The notes: generated by a model from the letters alone, not told the origin. 64,000 nt of DNA from Candidatus Accumulibacter similis (GCA_013347225.1 CP054595.1:4336415-4400414), one strand, 5' to 3'; shown: positions 50,318-59,652, counted from the stretch's first letter. Numbers and translations are program-made.

Positions 50318-51883
50318 TCAGACACCCGGCCCTGTGCTCCTGCCGTCGCTCGTGGACTTCTCTTCGTGGTACTCGTCGTCGACATTGACCGCCCAAATCC
50401 CCTCCTTGGACGACGATTCCGAAACGATCGCCTCGACAGCCAAACGTGCTGTCAGCATCGAGTGATCCTGATTATTGTAGCGGTGCATGCCGTTGCGACC
50501 GACAAGGAACAGGTTGGCAATCCCGTCGGTGTACCGTCGCAGCACGTCGAAGTGGTCGTAGGTGCCAAAGTACGCCGGGTAAGCCTTCGGCACGCGGACG
50601 ACGTGGAAGTCGAGAGCGTCGGCCGCATCGATGAGCTCGATTCGCGCGAGTTCGGCAATCGCAAAGCGGCCCATCTCCCCGTCCGGGAGCCGCCACAAGT
50701 CGTCGCCCTCCTGACAGAAGTACTCGAGCCCAAGCCAGACGGTGGCGGAGTCGCTGACCATTGCCGGGCTCCAGTTGTTGAAGATCTGCAGCCGACCCAG
50801 TCGGACGTCGGGCTCCTGAATGTAGACCCAGGTATCCGGAATGAGGTTGGCGGGATGACCAGCGAGGCTGCCGCGGCTCGGTCGCAGCCTGCGTACGAGG
50901 ACGCCGACGGTGATGAAGTCGCGGTAGCAGAGACCTGCGGCAACCCTTCTGACCTGCTCCGGAGCTGGCGGTGACAATCCGAGGATCAGGTCACGCAGGG
51001 GCATCGTGGAAATCACGAAATCACACGCCAACTCGATCGCCCTGCCTTCGCGATCCTCGGCGACGACAGCCACGACCCGTCCTGTGTCGTGGCGCAGTTT
51101 CGTGACCGTCAGGCCGTGCCGGATCTCTCCGCCAGCCTGGCGCACCATTTCCGCGACCAACTGCCACATCTGGCCGGGACCGTATTTCGGGTAGAGGAAG
51201 CGCTCAATCAGACTGGTGTTGATACGCTTCTGCGCCAATCCATCACCTGATCCACGAAGGATCTTGCGCAGCGCGTGGACCATTGCCTTGCTGATCGACA
51301 GCCCCTTGATGCGCTGCGCCCCCCACTCCGGGCTGATCTCCCCGCAGGGAACGCCCCACACCTTTTCCGTGTAATCCCTGAAGAAGGTGCGATACAGTTC
51401 GCCGCCGAAGCGATTGACGAAAAAGTCTTCCAGGTTGCGCTCGGGCTTCCGCTGGAAAACCGACGCGTACAGATAGCTGAAGCCAATCCGGGCCAACCTG
51501 CGCACACCGAGATTGCGCATCGTTCCGACGCTCAACGAAATCGGGTAATCGAAGAACTTGCGCAGAAAGTAGATTCGCGACAGGCGCGGGCGAACGAGGA
51601 AGTGGCGATCGCCGTCCGGCATAACGCTCATACCATCGGCTGTGCTTTCCGGCGCCAGCGGAAGAATGCTTCGCCACCAATCCATCACCCAGTCCGACTT
51701 GGAGAAGAAGCGGTGGCCACCGATATCCATTCGGTTGCCGCGGTGGTTGATCGTTCGCGAGATACCGCCGACCTCGTCGAGCGATTCCAGGACGACCGGC
51801 TGCATCCCCGAACCTCGGAGCAACTCGAGAGCCGCGGTTAGCCCGGCCGGACCTGCACCGATGATGACAACAGTTCTGCCCAT
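50318..51883 (-). CDS. FAD-dependent oxidoreductase, UDP-galactopyranose mutase/protoporphyrinogen oxidase-like
   Basis: 521 aa. The Rossmann motif TVVIIGAGPAGLTAALELL starts at residue 4, followed by the RMDIGGHRFFSK stretch typical of Glf-like amine oxidases. The C-terminal FAD segment is IANLFLVGRNGMHRYNNQDH, close to the Glf consensus. Neighbours (GtrA protein, GT-C-like membrane protein, glycosyltransferase) suggest a role in modifying surface-glycan precursors. Substrate not known. Confidence 0.78.
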   Translation of the reverse strand: MGRTVVIIGAGPAGLTAALELLRGSGMQPVVLESLDEVGGISRTINHRGNRMDIGGHRFFSKSDWVMDWWRSILPLAPESTADGMSVMPDGDRHFLVRPRLSRIYFLRKFFDYPISLSVGTMRNLGVRRLARIGFSYLYASVFQRKPERNLEDFFVNRFGGELYRTFFRDYTEKVWGVPCGEISPEWGAQRIKGLSISKAMVHALRKILRGSGDGLAQKRINTSLIERFLYPKYGPGQMWQLVAEMVRQAGGEIRHGLTVTKLRHDTGRVVAVVAEDREGRAIELACDFVISTMPLRDLILGLSPPAPEQVRRVAAGLCYRDFITVGVLVRRLRPSRGSLAGHPANLIPDTWVYIQEPDVRLGRLQIFNNWSPAMVSDSATVWLGLEYFCQEGDDLWRLPDGEMGRFAIAELARIELIDAADALDFHVVRVPKAYPAYFGTYDHFDVLRRYTDGIANLFLVGRNGMHRYNNQDHSMLTARLAVEAIVSESSSKEGIWAVNVDDEYHEEKSTSDGRSTGPGV

Positions 51884-52094
51884 TCTCAGACAACCTCGTA
51901 GTTCGTTGTTCAGATGGCTCTTACGCCACCATTCCCCCGCAGCAAGAGCCAATCAGCGAAGCGGTTCCGTCGTCTCATCTGCGAACGAGGCCCTGACTCA
52001 TCGGCGCTTAGTGGCCATCTGCGCCACCCGACCCAGAGCCGACTGGGCAGCGGCAAGAGGGCGGCCGATCGACGTAGTGATCCCGATGGACCGT

Positions 52095-52514
52095 TCATCG
52101 CACCTGCACGAGCGCCCTTGCTCGTTCGGAGAACAGCAGCACCCTGCGCAGCGAGAAGTTGAACACCAAGATGATCGCGGCGGCCGCCCCCTTGGAAACC
52201 AGATAATGGAAGCCGGCAAGCTCGGTAAAAAGCAGAAGCAAGAAGTTGCTGAGGAGCAGCCCGGCGACGCCAATCAGGCCAAAGATGGTGAACTCCTGCG
52301 CGCGGCTTCGCAGGGCACGAAATGCGAAGATCCAGGCGATACACAAGACATAATTGGTGATCAGCCCGAGCAGAAAAGCAAGCGACGCGGACACCAGATA
52401 ATGCAGGCCGACACCCTCGGTGAGCACCCAGAGCGACGCAAAATCGACGACGAAAGCAAGTCCGCCGACCATTCCGTAGCGGACGAACTGATGCATTACG
52501 TTGGCTGTGGTCAT
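52095..52514 (-). CDS. GtrA-family membrane protein
   Basis: 139 aa with four transmembrane helices and the family signature FVRYGMVGGLAFVVDFASLW then FLLGLITNYVLCIAWIFAF. GtrA-like proteins are thought to flip polyprenyl-phosphate sugars. It starts 7 bp after the large membrane protein gene and is followed by 211 bp to the flavoprotein gene. The upstream T-rich stretch gives a weak Shine-Dalgarno. Confidence 0.85.
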   Translation of the reverse strand: MTTANVMHQFVRYGMVGGLAFVVDFASLWVLTEGVGLHYLVSASLAFLLGLITNYVLCIAWIFAFRALRSRAQEFTIFGLIGVAGLLLSNFLLLLFTELAGFHYLVSKGAAAAIILVFNFSLRRVLLFSERARALVQVR

Positions 52515-52521
52515 CGTTTTT

Positions 52522-54423
52522 TCAGGAAGCAGAGTAGGGATCTGGGAATGCGCGGAGCGGCGCGCACGCGTACAACTGGTATTGCTCATCCGGGCGATGC
52601 AGGCTGAAAGCGGCAACTGAATCCGCGCCCTGGATCGGCTGGGACAAGATCACATAGTCTAGGATCGGATCGTGACAAACATGAATCAGGCTATCGAGGT
52701 TGGCGGAGGCGCTGCTTTCCCTGTTGCTTCTAATAGGCACCCACGCAAAACGTGAGTCAGGGAAGCCCAGCGTCTTCAGCCTTGCGAGCCTTCGCTCCGC
52801 TTCGATTGCTGTCTGTCGGGAAAAAATCAGGCCAGCAGCCTGATGAAATGATGCGTAACTGCCACGATGCAGAACGAACCACAGGTAATGATGGCCTTCC
52901 GGCCAATAGGTGAGATGCTGTGGTTGAATCAGTGCCGCCAACTCAGGGATCCCGGCTTCCTGTAGGCGTTCTTCCGCGGTCTGCCAGTCGTTTGTGCGTT
53001 GCCAGTGGTAAGCGAAGTAGACGAGGGTGAGCCCAAAGACGGCAGACATCCATTTGGCACTTGCCATTCTTCGTCGCAGCAGCCAATAGATTCCAACTAG
53101 CACTGCTGGAAAACCAAGCCAGCCCGTCTCCTTGGCGAGAATGAATAGCCTGTCCGCCAGCGTCACCTGAAGAAGGGCGGCATCATCGGAATCCAGCGTC
53201 AGCGCAGACAGCGCTATCCGCCAGAACAGGTTCTCAGCAACCACGACAGCAATGGCACCCCAAGCCAGCGCCCAGAACCATGAGGGTAGCCGTGGTTCCA
53301 AGTGCAGTGTGTGCCAACAGATGATCAGTACTGCCACTGGTACGGCACAGAACAGTCCGGTGCTCTCCACAGTGAGGCCGCAGGCAAGCAACGCGCCGAG
53401 CAGGAGCCGGCTGTAAGGCGAGCCACCCCATGTAGTCCGCCATAAAGCGACAGTCGCGGCAACGGCCAGCACCTTACCCAACCACAGAACCCGCCAAGGC
53501 TGCATCTGAATCAGCATCACTCCAGGCCAGAAGACAGCCAACAGCGCCAATCCCATACCACTCGCGAGCACTGCGAGTGCAGCCCGCCAGAGGCGCCGAC
53601 GAGTCACATCGCATACCGCAGTCGTACTGAGCAGCAAAAGGAGGAACAGAGGTGCGTGATACTCTTCGGGGCGCCACTGATCGAGAAACACAAACGGACT
53701 GCGAACTGTGGCAAGGCCCAACCAGGTTGGGTCCATGACCTCGGCGAGTTTCGCAAATGGCGGGATTGCCGCGAGGTTAAGCCCAGCGATGGCGCCCAAA
53801 GCCAAGAGAGCGAGCAACAACTGCTGGGGCCAGCTGAACCCATAGTAAAACACGAACAAAGCCGGTGCAAAGGCAATGACTGGATGGATGCTGGCGGCAA
53901 CTGCGACGGCAACAACAGCCCACACCCGGTAACCGCGAAGCACGCAGGCCACTGCGAGCAGGGACGGCGCTTCCGCCCAAATGCGCGCAGTCAGAAACGA
54001 TTCTCCATACGAGAGCAGACCGTAGGAGCCGTAACTGGCCGGCAGCGTGACCACCAGAATCACCGCAAGCCAGAGGCTCGGCCCGCGAAAGATTCCTTGC
54101 AGCAGCCACACTAAGGCGGAAAGCCAGAACACGTGTGCGGTCGCGAGCATGACCGCAGAAGCCGTCGGCAGGCCAAACTTGAAAACCGCCCAAGCATAAA
54201 GCCCGCTAAAGACGGTAAAGTTATCCTGCGAGCCGTACGCGAAAAACAGGTCTCTTGCGAATGCTATCGAATCCAGCCGGAAGATGGCCTGCCCCGCGTA
54301 GAACATGCCGTCGTGCGCTAGACCCTGGTAACGATGGGTGGACATCCACGCAATAGCCACCAGGAGCGCTAGCGTCACCGCACTCGGCCTGGGTATCCGG
54401 AGAGGGCTCACGGTCGCAATCAT
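52522..54423 (-). CDS. Polytopic membrane protein, GT-C glycosyltransferase-like
   Basis: 633 aa with about 11-12 hydrophobic helices and a C-terminal soluble part (from about 500). An acidic motif in the first external loop (GLAHDGMFYAGQAIF) resembles the catalytic Asp position of GT-C transferases that use polyprenyl-phosphate sugars. I cannot assign a family firmly. ATGA overlap with the upstream TPR-GT41 gene. Base composition looks lower in GC than its neighbours, with more AT-ending codons, which suggests a different history. Confidence 0.62.
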   Translation of the reverse strand: MIATVSPLRIPRPSAVTLALLVAIAWMSTHRYQGLAHDGMFYAGQAIFRLDSIAFARDLFFAYGSQDNFTVFSGLYAWAVFKFGLPTASAVMLATAHVFWLSALVWLLQGIFRGPSLWLAVILVVTLPASYGSYGLLSYGESFLTARIWAEAPSLLAVACVLRGYRVWAVVAVAVAASIHPVIAFAPALFVFYYGFSWPQQLLLALLALGAIAGLNLAAIPPFAKLAEVMDPTWLGLATVRSPFVFLDQWRPEEYHAPLFLLLLLSTTAVCDVTRRRLWRAALAVLASGMGLALLAVFWPGVMLIQMQPWRVLWLGKVLAVAATVALWRTTWGGSPYSRLLLGALLACGLTVESTGLFCAVPVAVLIICWHTLHLEPRLPSWFWALAWGAIAVVVAENLFWRIALSALTLDSDDAALLQVTLADRLFILAKETGWLGFPAVLVGIYWLLRRRMASAKWMSAVFGLTLVYFAYHWQRTNDWQTAEERLQEAGIPELAALIQPQHLTYWPEGHHYLWFVLHRGSYASFHQAAGLIFSRQTAIEAERRLARLKTLGFPDSRFAWVPIRSNRESSASANLDSLIHVCHDPILDYVILSQPIQGADSVAAFSLHRPDEQYQLYACAPLRAFPDPYSAS

Positions 54424-56318
54424 CGTTGAGGCCACTTGGCTGCGCTCAGCTGTAATTGCTCCTCCCACATACGACAGTAGGCCTCCTCCAGCGCGCGAAC
54501 GAAGCCGGGCATGTTGAACAGTGGGCAAGCGGTTCGGTCGACAGCCAGCCGGCTGCGCAACTGCAGCAGGCGCTGCGGGTCTCTGGCCAGCGCCCGGGCG
54601 ATCCCGTAGTACTCATCCGGCGAACTGCCGATCAGTTCCGGCAAGCCCGCTGCGCGCAGCAGACTGGCGCCAACGCGACCAGGAAAGGTGTCGCCGAGGA
54701 GAGCGACCATCGGCACCCCGGCCCACAGGACATCAATCCCCGTCGAATGCGAGTTGTAGGGAAACGGGTCGAGGGCCAGATCCGCCAGTTGCAGCCGCGA
54801 CAGGTGCTCACGCCGGGACTCGACCCTGGTGGCGAAGATGAGCCGCGCCGGATCGACACCACGATACCGGGCCTCGCTCCGCAGGCGGTCGGCAGCCGTG
54901 TCTGCAGGCTGGCTGAGCCACAGGCAACTCCCGTCGATCTCGCGCAGCAGGCGACACCAGAGGTCGAAGACCTGCGGATTGAACTTGTAGCTGTTGTTGA
55001 ACGAACAGAAGACGAAGCCGTCTTCCGGCAAGCCGGCCTCCAGCCGTGACGGCGATGCGCTGAGTTCGATCGTCGTATCCGCCGGCAGATAGCAGTGCGG
55101 CAGGTGAACGATCCGCTCGCTGTAGCAGGGAGCGTCCTGCAGCGGCGTCACCACCGGATCGCCAAGCAGATAGTCGGCGATCCGCGCGTGCCCCATCGTT
55201 CCCGCGTAACCCAGCCAGTTGACCTGTACCGGAGCGCAGCGCAGGGCGAGCGCCTCAGGTCGCCCGTCGGATGTCCAGCCATTGAGGTCCACCAAGATGT
55301 CGATACCGTCACTCCGCATGCGGTCGGCGGTTTCCCGGACGCTGCAGTCGGCGATATCAACGAAGTGGTCGAACGCTGCCTGCAGCCGCCGGCGTATCTC
55401 GCTGCCGTCGTCCACCCCCATCGAATAGCCGAAGACCTCGACCCCCGACCGATCGTGCAGCTCGATCACCTGCGGCATGATCAGTCCGACGGGATGGTTC
55501 CGGTAGTCGGCGGAGAGGTAGCCGATGCGCAGACGTGCCGTTGGCGGCCGCGGACCGGCGCTGCCAACCGCCGCGCAATCGGCCGCATCGAGTACGCTCG
55601 CCGGAATGCTGCGACGTGCATAGTTGGCTGCAACGTGACGCTGTTCCTCGGCGCTTGCACCCGTAAAGGACAAAACGACGAATGGGTTATCGCAGAGCTC
55701 AAGATAATCGTTGCTCAACGCCCGCAGGCGCGACAACCGCGGCTGCAGTTCGTCCCAGTCGCAGCGCTTGAGACTGGCGCACAGCAGTTGCGACAGGATC
55801 GCCGCGTTGTCCGGGTCGTTCTTCGCCAACTCGTTGAGACAGACCGCCGCTTCGTCGTTGCGGTTGCTGCACAACAGGGCACCGGCGAGTTGCTCGATCG
55901 CCTCGACGTAATCCCCCGGGTGGCACTCGATCGCGCGCAGCAGATGGGGCACCGCCTCGTTCCACTTGTGCATGCGCACGAGCGCGACGCCGAAATTCTT
56001 CAGGACTTCGGGATCATCCGGCTTCAGTTCGATCGACCGTCTGAACGATGCGAGCGACTCGTCCCAGCGCATCAGTGCCGACAGAACGATGCCGAGGTTG
56101 TTGTGCGCTTCCGGATCGTGCGCATTCCGCTCGAGCGAGAAGCGGACCACCGGCAGCGCGTCGTCGTAACGCCCCTGGCCAATCAGGGCGAACCCGAGCG
56201 CCTTCAGCGCCAGCGGATGTCGCGGCTGGCCGGCGAGCATCCGCCGTGCGGCAGCCTCGACTTCGGGGTAGAGGGAGGCCTCGACGAGCCGCAGCAGCGC
56301 GATGCTGTCCGGCGTCAT
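54420..56318 (-). CDS. TPR protein with GT41 (O-GlcNAc transferase, SPINDLY-type) domain
   Basis: 632 aa from ATG 56318. TPR units cover about residues 30-170 (HPLALKALGFALIGQGRYDD; DPEAHNNLGIVLSALMRWDE; DPEVLKNFGVALVRMHKWNE). The catalytic half has RIGYLSADYRNHPVG, DLNGWTSDGRPEALALRCAP, QVNWLGYAGTMG and FCSFNNSYKFNP, all typical of GT41. Transfers a sugar to Ser/Thr of proteins. Pilins and secreted proteins are plausible targets given the neighbours, but this is inferred. Confidence 0.86.
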   Translation of the reverse strand: MTPDSIALLRLVEASLYPEVEAAARRMLAGQPRHPLALKALGFALIGQGRYDDALPVVRFSLERNAHDPEAHNNLGIVLSALMRWDESLASFRRSIELKPDDPEVLKNFGVALVRMHKWNEAVPHLLRAIECHPGDYVEAIEQLAGALLCSNRNDEAAVCLNELAKNDPDNAAILSQLLCASLKRCDWDELQPRLSRLRALSNDYLELCDNPFVVLSFTGASAEEQRHVAANYARRSIPASVLDAADCAAVGSAGPRPPTARLRIGYLSADYRNHPVGLIMPQVIELHDRSGVEVFGYSMGVDDGSEIRRRLQAAFDHFVDIADCSVRETADRMRSDGIDILVDLNGWTSDGRPEALALRCAPVQVNWLGYAGTMGHARIADYLLGDPVVTPLQDAPCYSERIVHLPHCYLPADTTIELSASPSRLEAGLPEDGFVFCSFNNSYKFNPQVFDLWCRLLREIDGSCLWLSQPADTAADRLRSEARYRGVDPARLIFATRVESRREHLSRLQLADLALDPFPYNSHSTGIDVLWAGVPMVALLGDTFPGRVGASLLRAAGLPELIGSSPDEYYGIARALARDPQRLLQLRSRLAVDRTACPLFNMPGFVRALEEAYCRMWEEQLQLSAAKWPQR

Positions 56319-56385
56319 TGCCGCGCCACGGCCCGATGCAGCCGACGATCTGCGCTGCGAATTACGGCTGGCCCTGGCCATCGGC

Positions 56386-57279
56386 TCAGGACTCGCCGAC
56401 AGCGTGCATGAAAGCCACCTCGAGCGACAGTGTCGGCCGCACCTCGAGCAGCACGTGCTCGGCCTGCCGCAGAGCTTCGAGGCGCAGCCAGAGCTGCGGC
56501 CGCGGCACCTCGCCGATCCAGCGACCGGCAAAGTCCTCGCGCATCCCGTCCACCGGCAGCCGCCCGTACGAGCGGACCTGTACCATCTCCTCATCACCGG
56601 TGAGTTCGGCCGGCGCCCGTACCGCACGCAACACGCCCTGATGAATCAGTCCGAAGCGATCGGCCAGTCGCTCGACATCGTGCAACACGTGCGACGTGAA
56701 GAACAGGGTGCCACCGGAACGCTTGTACTCGGAGAGGATCTCGACGACGTCGCGGCGACCGATCGGGTCGAGCCCCGACAGCGGTTCGTCGAGGATCAGC
56801 AGGCGCGGCCTGATGCACAGCGCCTGGGCAATCGCCACGCGCTGCGTCATCCCCTTCGAGAAAGAACGGATCGGCTTGTCGGCCACGGCCGCGAGGCCGA
56901 GACGATCCAGCCACTGCCGGCAGTGCTCGGCCGGCCGCTCGAGCCGCAAACGATGCAGGCGAACGCCCATCTGGAGGATTTCGCTCGGCGTCAGGTAGTC
57001 GTACAGGTAGGGGTTCTCGGGAACGTAGCCGAGACCGAGACGGGCGCGCGGATCGTCGACCGCCACGCCGAAAATGTGCGCACTACCTGCACTTGCGGCG
57101 ATCAGCCCCATCAGGACCTTGATCGCCGTGCTCTTGCCCGCGCCGTTGGCACCAATGAAGCCAAAGGCTTCACCGGCCTCGACCGTCAGCGTGACGCCGC
57201 GCAGGGCCGGCACCGCCGGCGACCTGAGCTTCCGCCGGTACGACTTGTGCAGTCCGTCGATGACGATCGCTGCACTCAT
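56386..57279 (-). CDS. ABC transporter ATP-binding protein
   Basis: 297 aa. Walker A GANGAGKST, signature SFSKGMTQR and Walker B LLILDEPLSGLDP, with the H-loop in FFTSHVLHD. It resembles the CcmA/NatA-type exporters with a separate permease. The ATG overlaps the stop of the preceding gene (ATGA). Together with the permease gene (58121-58924) it forms an exporter; the helper protein between them is unusual. Confidence 0.92.
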   Translation of the reverse strand: MSAAIVIDGLHKSYRRKLRSPAVPALRGVTLTVEAGEAFGFIGANGAGKSTAIKVLMGLIAASAGSAHIFGVAVDDPRARLGLGYVPENPYLYDYLTPSEILQMGVRLHRLRLERPAEHCRQWLDRLGLAAVADKPIRSFSKGMTQRVAIAQALCIRPRLLILDEPLSGLDPIGRRDVVEILSEYKRSGGTLFFTSHVLHDVERLADRFGLIHQGVLRAVRAPAELTGDEEMVQVRSYGRLPVDGMREDFAGRWIGEVPRPQLWLRLEALRQAEHVLLEVRPTLSLEVAFMHAVGES

Positions 57280-58121
57280 CGGGCCGGATCCGGGGGGCGA
57301 TTGGCGTTGAGGACCGGGACGCCGGATGCGTCGAGGCCGAAGCCGTAACCAAGCTGATCCTTCGGAATCTCCCGCAGCAAGCCGGCGGTGACGAGATCGT
57401 CGACCCTTTCGGGCCGCCGTCCGAAACGTTCGCGGTACGCTCCGGCTGCGTTCTGCAGCTGCTCCAAATCCCGCAGGCGCCGGGCGCGCACTTGCAGGTA
57501 GTTGCGGAAGTTCCCGGCAGGCGAATCCGCGGCCATCGCCTCGACCATGGCCGCTGCGTCGCCGGTCTGGTAGCCCTTCTCGATCCAGATCGCCACCAGA
57601 TTCTGCAGCGCCCACTGGTCCTGCACGTTGTTGACCCGGGGGACCGCCTCGAGCAGATGCTTCGCGCCGGTCGCCGGGTCGCGGTGAAAATGGTAGAAGA
57701 GAAATCCGTAGTGGAACAGCGGATACCAGTCGAAGGTCCGCGCCGCCGACGCCTTGCGCAGCACGTACTGTGCCGCATCAAGCTCGCCATTCCAGGGCAG
57801 CAGCGCTGCGGCGATGTAGTAGTTGTCCTCGTGCAGCGGATTGAACCAGGCGATGTCGCGCTGCAGTTTCGCCTGGACGGCGTAGTCGCTGGCCTTCATG
57901 TGCTGCGTCTCGGCGACCAGCACGCGAAAGCCGGCAAGGTTCGCTGCCAGGTAGCGGTCACCGCCTGCCAGCAGGACCTGCGCGAAGCGGGGCAGCGCTA
58001 TCAGCAGTTCGGGGTCGGCCGACTCGTGCGGCAGCGCGGCCAGGCGCTGCTGTGACGAGCCAAAGAGCAGCACCGACAGGAGCAGCACCGCGACGGGCAA
58101 CGGCTGCAGCGAACGCCGCAT
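57276..58121 (-). CDS. Exported helical-repeat protein in the ABC/pilin operon
   Basis: 281 aa with an N-terminal signal or anchor (QPLPVAVLLLSVLLFGSS) and TPR-like helical repeats (YYIAAALLPWNGELDAAQYVLRKA; YPLFHYGFLFYHFHRDPATGAKHL). The C-terminal part (FGRRPERVDDLVTAGLLREI...GYGFGLDASG) has no family I know. Short overlaps on both sides with permease and ATPase genes show tight co-expression. Probably a periplasmic partner of the exporter; function unknown. Confidence 0.7.
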   Translation of the reverse strand: MRRSLQPLPVAVLLLSVLLFGSSQQRLAALPHESADPELLIALPRFAQVLLAGGDRYLAANLAGFRVLVAETQHMKASDYAVQAKLQRDIAWFNPLHEDNYYIAAALLPWNGELDAAQYVLRKASAARTFDWYPLFHYGFLFYHFHRDPATGAKHLLEAVPRVNNVQDQWALQNLVAIWIEKGYQTGDAAAMVEAMAADSPAGNFRNYLQVRARRLRDLEQLQNAAGAYRERFGRRPERVDDLVTAGLLREIPKDQLGYGFGLDASGVPVLNANRPPDPAR

Positions 58122-58924
58122 CAGGAAAACTCCCGGCGGGCGAAAAGCAGGCTGGCTGCTGCCAGCAGCAGGCCGATGTAGCCAACGGCCATCGTCACCG
58201 ACCAGAACACCGTCTCGGCGCCCGGCGCGAGCTGATACATCGCCCACTCGCGCCAGTCGAGGCGGGACAGGTCCGGGAGCAGCCAGCGGACGAAACCAAG
58301 CACAGGGTCGTAACTGGCGAGCAGTTCGACGTCGCCGTCGGCACCTCGCGCCAGATAGTCGATCGTCGCGCCGAGCGACTTGCCGGCAACGGCGAAGGCG
58401 GCGCCAAGGGCCAGCGGCAGCACGGAGACGGTAGACAGGGCCGCGATGCACAGCGAAAAAGCCCCGACGACTGCGGCGTCGAGCGCGAACCCGGCGATGG
58501 CGATCCAGAAAGGGGGGCCGAGTGACACGTCGAACTCCTGAACGTAGCCGCCACCCACCAGCAGGACCGCCAACAGCAGGAGAAACCCGAGGACCGCCGC
58601 CGCCAGAACGGTGAGGACGAGGACGGCCAGGAATCGGCCCGCGAGAAAGCTGGAGCGTGAAACCGGATAGGCGAGCGAGAACAGGATCACCCGCCGATCA
58701 ATCTCGCGTGCGACGAGTTCCTGCACCCAGAAGAGGTTGAGGAGAACGAGCGAAAAGCGAACCGCCGAAAACCCGACGTCGAGCGCGACGGTCTTCGGAT
58801 GTCGCGGCGAGAAAAAACCCGACAGGTAGGCGATGCCGATCATCAGCACGCCGAGGATGAATACCGCCTGGAAACTCTTGCCCCGCAATCCGGAGCGCAG
58901 CCCGGATAGCGCGAACTGAGACAT
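58121..58924 (-). CDS. ABC transporter permease
   Basis: 267 aa with six predicted transmembrane helices (for example VFILGVLMIGIAYLSGFF and VLVLTVLAAAVLGFLLLLAV), of the ABC-2 / NosY-like type. ATG at 58924; a TTG six bases upstream is less likely. It follows the split-pilin genes by 78 bp and overlaps the next gene by 1 bp. Partner of the ATPase at 56386-57279. Confidence 0.85.
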   Translation of the reverse strand: MSQFALSGLRSGLRGKSFQAVFILGVLMIGIAYLSGFFSPRHPKTVALDVGFSAVRFSLVLLNLFWVQELVAREIDRRVILFSLAYPVSRSSFLAGRFLAVLVLTVLAAAVLGFLLLLAVLLVGGGYVQEFDVSLGPPFWIAIAGFALDAAVVGAFSLCIAALSTVSVLPLALGAAFAVAGKSLGATIDYLARGADGDVELLASYDPVLGFVRWLLPDLSRLDWREWAMYQLAPGAETVFWSVTMAVGYIGLLLAAASLLFARREFS

Positions 58925-59002
58925 GATCAACCGTGGCAGGGAGAGCGAAGAAGCGGGCGCAACATCTGTTGCACCCGCCGCTGTGTTGCGCTGTCCGCGC
59001 GG

Positions 59003-59374
59003 TCAGGAGGAAGATGCGCCGGTCTGGCCGGATGTGGCGTCGGTTGCACTGCAGACGCCACCTGTCCCCGTACAGTCACCACCCCTGGAAACGGCACCGC
59101 CGGCGCTCGAACCGCCAAAGAAGGACTTGCCCTTCGATGATGCCGCACCAACGCGAAATAGCAACGGGCTCTCGTCGGCACCAACAAGGAACACGTTTGC
59201 CGAGCACTTCGGAGTAAAAGCGACCTTGACGAAATCGGTGCCTGCGGCAGCCGTCGCCGTCGCGTTGCCGGCCACGTTGGGCGCATTGCAGAACGTCGAC
59301 GTACCGGCCGCATTGGCGTCGAGACTTGCGACGGCCACCACGGCCAACACTGAACCGAGAATGATGCTTTTCAT
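59003..59374 (-). CDS. Secreted pilin-associated protein, geopilin domain 2 / Spc-like
   Basis: 123 aa with a signal peptide (residues 1-22, ASLDANA). The mature part has four Cys (29, 57, 101, 108), enough for two disulfides, with VKVAFTPKCSANVFLVGADE and SSKGKSFFGGSSAGGAV, and a Gly/Ser/Thr-rich tail. It begins 26 bp after a truncated pilin gene and has a GGAGATATACC ribosome binding site. In Geobacter sulfurreducens the short PilA is encoded beside such a protein (Spc, needed for PilA stability). The assignment rests on order, size and general resemblance. Confidence 0.68.
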   Translation of the reverse strand: MKSIILGSVLAVVAVASLDANAAGTSTFCNAPNVAGNATATAAAGTDFVKVAFTPKCSANVFLVGADESPLLFRVGAASSKGKSFFGGSSAGGAVSRGGDCTGTGGVCSATDATSGQTGASSS

Positions 59375-59400
59375 GGTATATCTCCAATCAACTAAGGTGG

Positions 59401-59583
59401 TTACTGGGTGGAGTTGGCGATGGCGGCTGTCAGGAGGTTCTTGGCATCCGACTGCGCAGCCTTGTCCTCACCCTTCTTGGTGTACTCGGAGAATTGCGGA
59501 ATGGCGATCGCCGCCAGGATGCCGATGATCGCGACGACGATCATCAGCTCGATCAGGGTAAAACCCTTTTGCAGCTTTTTCAT
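59401..59583 (-). CDS. pilA: Truncated type IV pilin (Geobacter-like short PilA)
   Basis: 60 aa. MKKLQKG precedes the prepilin peptidase site, and the mature 53 residues begin FTLIELMIVVAIIGILAAIA with Glu5 conserved. The protein ends shortly after the N-terminal helix (..IPQFSEYTKKGEDKAAQSDA..), so the globular head of ordinary pilins (about 140 aa) is missing. Positions Phe24 and Tyr27 match G. sulfurreducens PilA, but the residue equivalent to Tyr32 is Glu and the C-terminal aromatics are absent. I chose ATG 59583; an upstream ATG adds six non-pilin residues. Confidence 0.9.
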   Translation of the reverse strand: MKKLQKGFTLIELMIVVAIIGILAAIAIPQFSEYTKKGEDKAAQSDAKNLLTAAIANSTQ

Positions 59584-59636
59584 GAGATTGGACTCCTTCA
59601 CGGTGAGTGCAACGGACGTTCCGTCGAGTCGACACT

Positions 59637-59652
59637 ATCAATTTTCGTGCCA
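59637..59652 (-). promoter_or_regulatory. Sigma-54-type promoter for the pilin genes
   Basis: TGGCACGAAAATTGAT on the minus strand: the -24 element TGGCACG is perfect, N4 follows, and the -12 element reads TTGAT where TTGCW is expected. It would start transcription about 40 nt before the pilin ATG. PilSR-controlled sigma-54 promoters drive pilA in many bacteria. The changed -12 base lowers confidence. Confidence 0.6.

Noticed and set aside
59401..59583. Pseudopilin of a type II secretion system
   Set aside because: Too short and lacking a head domain; the sequence after the helix is closest to short Geobacter PilA.
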